Source: Thiohalobacter sp. IOR34
GTDB lineage: Bacteria; Pseudomonadota; Gammaproteobacteria; Thiohalobacterales; Thiohalobacteraceae
Length of the DNA: 64,000 bases
Direction: 5' to 3'
Assembly: GCF_030406045.1 (NCBI RefSeq)
Contig: NZ_CP128988.1
Span: 2,081,438-2,145,437 of the forward strand
The position numbers and the translations under genes were made by a program. A model generated the notes under the pieces. It made no database searches, had not been told where the DNA came from, and saw only the letters and a list, made by a program, of their open reading frames with translations. Of the stretch, positions 58,928-64,000 are shown in pieces. The number at the start of each line of letters is the position of its first letter. The first letter of the stretch is position 1.

Positions 58928-59536
58928 CTAAAGCGGATGCTGCACGACGGTACCGCGGGAGCGCTCGACGATCCAGATCGGTTTCGAGGGATGGGGACAG
59001 ACCTCGACACAGAGACCGCAACCCACACAGCCGTCTTTCACATAGGGCTGATATTGACCCCATTTCTTGAAGCCAATGGCCCGTTCCCCCAGCGGGCAGA
59101 TACCCACACAGGCGCCGCAGATACCCCGGTCGACCCAGGGATAGCAGGCTGATCGGTCGATCTGCGCGATGCCCATGTCGATCTCCTCGCGTGGCGTCTC
59201 GGTGAGCGCCGCCGTGGGACAGACCTCCATGCATTTGTTGCAGAGGATACAGGCCTTGCGGGCCGGATCGATATAGGGCGTGTTGAAGGCATCGCCCCCT
59301 TCCCGGCTGTGGAAAAGGATGCAGCGTGGCGGACAGACCTCGCCACAGAGACCACAGCCGATGCAGGCGGCATTGAAGCGGGCCGTGTCCTGCAGGGCCC
59401 CCGGCGGCCGCAGGTAGTTGCGCTCGGGCACCCCCTGCGCCGGTGCCTGCAGACGGGCCACGGCGTAGGGCAGGGACCCTGCGGCAGCCAGGGCTGCGCT
59501 GCCGATCAGCTGCTGCAGGAACCCCCGGCGGCGCAT
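58928..59536 (-). CDS. napG: NapG-like Tat-exported ferredoxin (copy 1)
   Basis: 202 aa with a Tat signal (RRRGFLQQLIGS) and four [4Fe-4S] sites: CIGCGLCGEVCP, CILCNKCMEVCP, CGACVGICP with an earlier Cys, and CVGCGLCVEVCP. NapG works with NapH to pass electrons from quinol to the periplasmic reductase. The start overlaps the napH-like stop by one base (TGATG). Gap of 38 bp to the hypothetical gene. Confidence 0.88.
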   Translation of the reverse strand: MRRRGFLQQLIGSAALAAAGSLPYAVARLQAPAQGVPERNYLRPPGALQDTARFNAACIGCGLCGEVCPPRCILFHSREGGDAFNTPYIDPARKACILCNKCMEVCPTAALTETPREEIDMGIAQIDRSACYPWVDRGICGACVGICPLGERAIGFKKWGQYQPYVKDGCVGCGLCVEVCPHPSKPIWIVERSRGTVVQHPL

Positions 59537-60537
59537 CAGTCCGGCACCTCACCATCCTTGTCCGCGGCCTGGCGGCGGCGGTAGTTGCGGCCTAGATGGC
59601 CGTCACCCTGCTCCGGGTAATCCCTGAACCTCAGGGTGAAGGTCATGGCATCGGTCGGGCAGATGGCGATGCAAGCCGTGCAGTTGTTGCACTCCTGGCC
59701 GAAGTGGTCACGCAAGGGGTCGAGACCGAATTCACAGACCGCATTGCACTTCGCGCAATCGTTGCACTTCTCGACGATGCGCCGGATTCTCAACAGGCGG
59801 TAACGGCCGAGCAGCGAGTAGAGCGCGCCGCCGGGACAGAGATAGCGGCAGAAGCCTCGCCGCGCCACCAGCAGGTCGAACAGCAGGGTGCCGACGAAGA
59901 ACAGGGTGCCACTGCCGAAACCACCGAGGGCGATGGCGTAGTAGAGTTCCCGACCGATGATCGCCGGCGGATAGATGGCCGCCACCAGCACGGCACCGCT
60001 CAGCGCCGACAGCAGCAGGCCGATCGCCAGCACCAGATACTTGATCCGCCTGTCGAAACGGCGCTTGCCGGTTCTGATGCCGGCGCGCTGCAGCCAGGTC
60101 GCGAGGGTGGTGTTGAGTTCGTAGAGCAGGGTCGCGGGGCAGATCCAGCCACAGAAAAAGCGCCCCAGCACCAGCGTGAACAGTACCGGAATCAGCGCCG
60201 TGAGCAGGAAGGGCGTATAGACACCAAGGCCGGCCGCGAACTGGCCGAGTACCGCCAGGGGATCACTGAGCTGCAGCCCCCACAGGGTGCCCGACCAGGT
60301 ATTGCCCTTGATGGCGTCCAGCTGCTCGACCGGATCGCTGAGGAAAGGTGAGGTCAGCGCCTCCATGATGTCGTACAGCCGCTTCTCGGAGGGCGCCAGC
60401 AAATCGTAGGCATGGGCCGCCAGATAGGACTGGTAGACATGCAGGAACGGCAACAGGATGAGCATGGAGAACACCACGACAAGACTGAACCAGCGCAGCT
60501 TGTTGAGGTGTCGCCAGAGGAAGAACGGTTTGTGCAT
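59536..60537 (-). CDS. napH: NapH-like quinol dehydrogenase membrane subunit
   Basis: 333 aa: membrane helices with the NapH cysteine motifs FCGWICP and FCRYLCPGG, followed by two C-terminal [4Fe-4S] sites (CNDCAKCNAVCEFG and CNNCTACIAICPTDAM). Longer periplasmic N-terminal region than E. coli NapH (about residues 35-100, YQSYLAAHAYDLLAPSEKRL). Its start lacks a good ribosome site and lies 11 nt after a 21-codon frame, so it may be translationally coupled. Confidence 0.88.
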   Translation of the reverse strand: MHKPFFLWRHLNKLRWFSLVVVFSMLILLPFLHVYQSYLAAHAYDLLAPSEKRLYDIMEALTSPFLSDPVEQLDAIKGNTWSGTLWGLQLSDPLAVLGQFAAGLGVYTPFLLTALIPVLFTLVLGRFFCGWICPATLLYELNTTLATWLQRAGIRTGKRRFDRRIKYLVLAIGLLLSALSGAVLVAAIYPPAIIGRELYYAIALGGFGSGTLFFVGTLLFDLLVARRGFCRYLCPGGALYSLLGRYRLLRIRRIVEKCNDCAKCNAVCEFGLDPLRDHFGQECNNCTACIAICPTDAMTFTLRFRDYPEQGDGHLGRNYRRRQAADKDGEVPD

Positions 60538-60548
60538 GTGCTATTCGA

Positions 60549-60614
60549 TCACCTGCCCGATTTCGCAGACAGAGCGGCGAACACAGCCGCCGCCTGCCCC
60601 TGGAAAAGATTCAT
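60549..60614 (-). CDS. 21-residue overlapping mini-ORF between napG-like and napH-like genes
   Basis: Its start overlaps the napG2 stop as ATGA and encodes MNLFQGQAAAVFAALSAKSG-Arg. It ends 11 nt before the napH start. It may only serve to couple translation across the 73-nt gap, since napH has no clear ribosome site. A functional peptide is possible but unsupported. Confidence 0.35.
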   Translation of the reverse strand: MNLFQGQAAAVFAALSAKSGR

Positions 60615-61189
60615 GTGTCGCCCCGCTCGGGAATGATCCTGATGGCCTGCGGCATCTGGATGCATGACCGCTCGCACAGTCCACAGCCGACGCACTTGTC
60701 GGTGATATGCGGCTGCTCCAGCATACCGACCCGGATCGCCACGTCCTGCAGCGGGCAGGCGCGGTAACAGACGCCACAGGTCTTGCCCTGATAGGACAGA
60801 CACAGGCTCTTGTTGACCACTGCCCGGCCCATGTGGACGCCATCGAGAATGGCATTCAGCTCCCGCTTCACGGGCTGGATGGCACCACTGGGACAGACGT
60901 CGCCACACTTCATGCACAGGATGCAGCCCTTCTCGCGGGGAATGATATAGGGGGTATCGAGTGAGGCCAGGCCGTTCTCGAGACCAAAGTAGTTGATGCA
61001 ACGATTGGGGCAGATTTCGCCACATTGCCCGCAGCGGATACAGCGGTCGGTGAATTCCGCCTCGGACAGGGCGCCCGGAGGCCTGAGATAGCGCAGCCCG
61101 CCGCCTGGAGCGAGTGCTGCTGCCGGATCCGGCACCATCGCCACCGTGGCCACGGCACCGAGGGCCTCGAAAAAACGTCTGCGTTTCAT
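60611..61189 (-). CDS. NapG-like Tat-exported ferredoxin (copy 2)
   Basis: 192 aa with a Tat signal (MKRRRFFEALGAVATVA) and four [4Fe-4S] sites: CIRCGQCGEICP, CILCMKCGDVCP, a CLSYQGKTCGVCYRACP cluster and CVGCGLCERSC. Clearly a paralogue of the 58928-59536 product, sharing LRYLRPPGAL-type text after the signal. Two different NapG-like proteins flank one NapH-like protein. Confidence 0.87.
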   Translation of the reverse strand: MKRRRFFEALGAVATVAMVPDPAAALAPGGGLRYLRPPGALSEAEFTDRCIRCGQCGEICPNRCINYFGLENGLASLDTPYIIPREKGCILCMKCGDVCPSGAIQPVKRELNAILDGVHMGRAVVNKSLCLSYQGKTCGVCYRACPLQDVAIRVGMLEQPHITDKCVGCGLCERSCIQMPQAIRIIPERGDT

Positions 61190-61211
61190 GCAATCGTGGT
61201 GGAGAAAAGAC

Positions 61212-61259
61212 CGTGCTCACGGCCCAGTGTATCACCGGATACACCCGACCGTGAGCACG
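61212..61259 (-). promoter_or_regulatory. Long stem-loop between napA-like and napG-like genes
   Basis: A perfect 11-bp stem (CGTGCTCACGG / CCGTGAGCACG) encloses a second 7-bp stem (GTGTATC / GATACAC). It lies in the 88-bp gap 19 bp after the napA stop, with no T-tract. It probably protects the napA message or reduces downstream expression. Confidence 0.7.
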
Positions 61260-61277
61260 CCATCTTCAGACGCCGGT

Positions 61278-63965
61278 TCAGATCTTCTCGATCCGTGCGG
61301 CAAGCTTCTTGAAGTCCACCTGTCCGGAGACCGGATCCCAGGCGCGGTTGGTGATGCCGTTGGCCAGCCACTTGTTCTTCTTGGGGTCGGCGCTGTCCGC
61401 CACCGACAGGTTCCAGGGTCCGAACATGTAACCGCGCGGCACATTGTTGCGGGCCGGCTTGACCAGGCTGTTGGTACCGACCTGGGCCCGCGCCTCCAGC
61501 GAACCACGCCGGGTCACCACCCGCACCTTGTCACCGTCCTTGATGCCGAGATCCTTGGCATCTTCAGGATGCATCTCGACATACATCTCCGGCACCAGGC
61601 GGCGGGTAGTCGGGCTGCGGTTGGACTTGGCGGTATGGAAGTGCTCGTAGACCACACCCAGTCCCATCCAGTAGGGGAACTTGTCCTTGGGCACGTCCTT
61701 CCAGTGGCGACCGCGGTACTTCTCGTCCGGCAGATCCGGGGTCAGCGCCTTGTCGCGGGCCAGCTTGATCAGGTCCATGTGATCGATGGTGTAGTGGTCC
61801 TTCTTGACACCGAACTCCATCAGCTTGCGAGTCCACTTCTCGCGATCGGTGTAGTCCTGGTGACAGAGCTTGATATGCAGCTTCCCGTCCTTGGTGCGGA
61901 AGGCACCATAGGGCTTGTCCTTCCAGCCTTCCTGCGACATATAGCGGCGCTTGGTACCACCCTGCTTGGCGATCTCGTAGGTCGGCGCCGGCCACTGGAT
62001 GCCGCGCAACTGCTTGAGCTGCTCGTAGGGCGACAGACCGTCGCGCTTCTCGCGCTCGAGGATACCGGTGAGGTCGGCGTCGGAACCGGCCGAGGCACGG
62101 ATCAGGTCGCGTAACACCTCCTCGGCGTCGTAGAAACCGTCCGCCTTGCGCTTGTAGGGGAGGATCTTCTCCATGTCCAGGCCCAGCAGGGTGCCGATCT
62201 CCTTGGCCTTGTCGATCACCATGTCCATGTCGGGACGGCAGCCCGGAGGCGGCTCGGCGGCCTTCTCGCAGATGTTGATGCGCCGCTCGGAGCTGATGTA
62301 CACGCCCTGTACCTCGCCCCAGGTGGCCGCCGGGAAGATCACGTCGGCATACAGGTTGTTGGGGGCGTGGCGATAGATCTCCTGCACCACATTGAAGGTC
62401 TTGCTCAATGCCGGGCGCACCAGATTGTACTGATCGGGCAGATCGATATGCGTCGCGTAGACCAGGAACATGGCCTTCACGTCACCCTTCAGGGCGCGCT
62501 CCATCATGCCCACGGCCATGCCCGGATTCTGCGAGTTCATGGCATTGATCAGGTTCTGCTCCGGCACCCGCCAGGCCTTGGCGATGCGCGCCCGGTGGGT
62601 GCTGTTCTTCAACGGCTCGTTGAACGGCAGGCGCCCGGTCAGGCCACCGGTGAAGCGCTCGCCCATGGCATTCGGCTGGCCGGTCATGGAGAAGGGACCG
62701 CAGCCGGGCTTGGCCACGTTGCCGGTCAGGGCCAGCAGGTTGACGATGGAGATGACGTTGTGCTGGCCATGCAGGTGCTGATTGTAGCCGATGCCCCACA
62801 TGATGATGACACCGCCCTGCTCCTTGCCCTGCTTGCCGCGGGCGAGGCGCTTGCGGGTGGCGTCGGCGAACATGCCGGCGACACGGCGGATCAGTGCCGG
62901 GGAGACGTCGTGGTTCGGCCCGCCCATGCGGTCCTGGACCTGCTCCGGGCTGTAGTCCTTGAGCACGCCGTCGACGTATTCCTTCCAGCCGGCGACATGC
63001 TGCTTGAGGAAGTCCCAGGCGATGACGTCGTCGTGTTCCTTGAGCAGCACATGGGCGATGGCGTTGAGGAAGCTGATGTCGCCGTTGAGGATCGGCACAT
63101 GCACGGTGTTGTCCGGATTGATGTCCTCGTAGCCCATCACCGTGCCGGTCCGCCGTGGATCGACGACCACGGTGGGAATATTGCTGCGCTTCTTGTAGTC
63201 GGCGATGCGCCAGAACACGATCGGGTGCGACTCACGGGCGTTGTGGCCGAAGTGCATGACCATGTCGGCCAGCTCCAGATCCTCGTAGGCCAGCGGCGGG
63301 GTGTCGGAACCGAGGGTGGCGAAATAGCCGGTCACCGCCGAGGTCATGCACATGCGGGCATTGGCCTCGATGGTATTGGAGCCAAGGATGCCCTTGAGGA
63401 ACAGGTTCTCCAGGTACTGCCCCTCCACCGTCAGCTGGCCGGAACCATAGAGGGCAATGGAATTGCCGCCGTATTTCTTGGCGAAGTGGGCAATCTTGTG
63501 CGCCACCATGACGGAGGCCTTTTCGTAGGGCACGCGCACGAAATGCTCGTCGTCGAAGGAACCCTTGGTCTGGCTGGTGTACTCGATGTCACCGTGGCCG
63601 GGCTTGTTCCACTCGGCCCAGACGTCCTTGCGCACATAGGCATCGCCTTCCATGCGGTCGACGTACATGGGTTCGGCGGCGGTCAGGCCCTTGATGCACT
63701 GCAAGCCCTTGTTGGTGGGGTGGTCCTTGTCCGGGCGCATGGAGACGATCTTGCCGTTCTCTACCTGGATGACGGTACCGCAGCCAACGCCGCAATAGGG
63801 ACACTGGGCCAGGGCGGTGCTGCGCTTGGGCGTTTCCGCCTGGCTGGCCGGCGCTGCCTCCAGTTCCGGATTGTCGGCCACGAACAGGCCGGCACCCGCG
63901 GCGGTACCCGTGATGAATGCACTCCCCTTGAGAAACTTGCGGCGAGTTGTCTTGATGCGTTTCAT
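61278..63965 (-). CDS. napA: NapA-like periplasmic molybdopterin oxidoreductase
   Basis: 895 aa with a Tat signal (TTRRKFLKGSAF), an N-terminal [4Fe-4S] site (Cys55, 58, 62 and 90 in CPYCGVGCG ... LQC), the molybdenum-ligand Cys in NARMCMTSAV near 204, GYNQHLHG, and the C-terminal molydopterin domain (EHFHT, RRLVPEMYVEMHPEDAKDLG). The overall pattern is that of NapA nitrate reductases. It is some 65 residues longer than typical NapA and diverged in several loops, so nitrate is the likely but unproven substrate. First visible gene of the cluster; its promoter and any napD lie beyond the window edge. Confidence 0.86.
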   Translation of the reverse strand: MKRIKTTRRKFLKGSAFITGTAAGAGLFVADNPELEAAPASQAETPKRSTALAQCPYCGVGCGTVIQVENGKIVSMRPDKDHPTNKGLQCIKGLTAAEPMYVDRMEGDAYVRKDVWAEWNKPGHGDIEYTSQTKGSFDDEHFVRVPYEKASVMVAHKIAHFAKKYGGNSIALYGSGQLTVEGQYLENLFLKGILGSNTIEANARMCMTSAVTGYFATLGSDTPPLAYEDLELADMVMHFGHNARESHPIVFWRIADYKKRSNIPTVVVDPRRTGTVMGYEDINPDNTVHVPILNGDISFLNAIAHVLLKEHDDVIAWDFLKQHVAGWKEYVDGVLKDYSPEQVQDRMGGPNHDVSPALIRRVAGMFADATRKRLARGKQGKEQGGVIIMWGIGYNQHLHGQHNVISIVNLLALTGNVAKPGCGPFSMTGQPNAMGERFTGGLTGRLPFNEPLKNSTHRARIAKAWRVPEQNLINAMNSQNPGMAVGMMERALKGDVKAMFLVYATHIDLPDQYNLVRPALSKTFNVVQEIYRHAPNNLYADVIFPAATWGEVQGVYISSERRINICEKAAEPPPGCRPDMDMVIDKAKEIGTLLGLDMEKILPYKRKADGFYDAEEVLRDLIRASAGSDADLTGILEREKRDGLSPYEQLKQLRGIQWPAPTYEIAKQGGTKRRYMSQEGWKDKPYGAFRTKDGKLHIKLCHQDYTDREKWTRKLMEFGVKKDHYTIDHMDLIKLARDKALTPDLPDEKYRGRHWKDVPKDKFPYWMGLGVVYEHFHTAKSNRSPTTRRLVPEMYVEMHPEDAKDLGIKDGDKVRVVTRRGSLEARAQVGTNSLVKPARNNVPRGYMFGPWNLSVADSADPKKNKWLANGITNRAWDPVSGQVDFKKLAARIEKI

Positions 63966-64000
63966 GCTCTACTTCCCCCTATTTGTTCAGCGTCCGCAGA

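Overview
The window looks like chromosomal DNA of a high-GC gammaproteobacterium. The evidence is conserved gene order: ffh / rpsP-rimM-trmD-rplS beside ypjD-corB, rpsF-priB-rpsR-(DUF2232)-rplI-dnaB-alr-radA, rnr-rlmB, and an nhaR/nhaA pair. Molybdenum cofactor genes and a periplasmic nitrate-reductase-like cluster suggest respiratory flexibility. Species cannot be assigned from the sequence alone.

Layout. 1-6.1 kb: repeats, an AddA-like helicase-nuclease, CnoX, DsbC. 6-16 kb: XerD, a three-domain ACP/acyl-AMP ligase/acyltransferase fusion, a SIMPL protein, mobA-mobB-moeA, Lon. 16-24 kb: repeats, thioredoxin, a GGDEF diguanylate cyclase, Adk, an HDOD protein, a MoxR/VWA pair and a tandem pseudo-receiver. 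24-30 kb: Nudix, HslR, HtpG, Ogt and a secreted helical-repeat protein. 30-38 kb: the rpsP operon, a sigma-54 promoter plus terminator unit that looks like a non-coding RNA locus, Ffh, a metallo-phosphodiesterase, YpjD, CorB and a methyltransferase. 38-54.5 kb: an FHA-FHA-PilZ protein, RadA, Alr, DnaB, the rpsF operon, RlmB, an OmpA-like lipoprotein, RNase R, tRNA-Leu, NhaA/NhaR, HPF and a BI-1 family protein. 55-64 kb: an aldolase-Dabb fusion convergent with a seven-gene minus-strand iron-sulfur/molybdoenzyme cluster (napA-like, two napG-like, napH-like, a membrane-anchored hypothetical, a large polyferredoxin, napF-like). This cluster runs to the window edge.

Regulation. Heat-shock (sigma-32) promoters can be read upstream of cnoX, lon and htpG; the htpG promoter probably also serves hslR. 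A near-perfect sigma-54 promoter at 32308-32323 drives a roughly 165-nt transcript ending in a strong intrinsic terminator, with a perfect FNR-type box 130 bp upstream. The rpsP leader carries a terminator-like hairpin.

Repeats. The window is heavily seeded with small non-coding elements: (i) inverted pairs of GTAGGAGCGG-type REP sequences (REPINs), (ii) a 251-bp element bounded by TA and the inverted repeat TAGCCCGGATATTGCACCAA, and (iii) long-hairpin elements with TAGCAGCC or TAGGAGCC ends and a shared, covarying core. Several sit exactly on the TA of a stop codon. Rejoining the flanks restores tightly spaced gene pairs (hpf-BI-1, helical repeat gene-ogt, ompA-like-rlmB), so these elements have been splitting operons with little damage to coding sequence.
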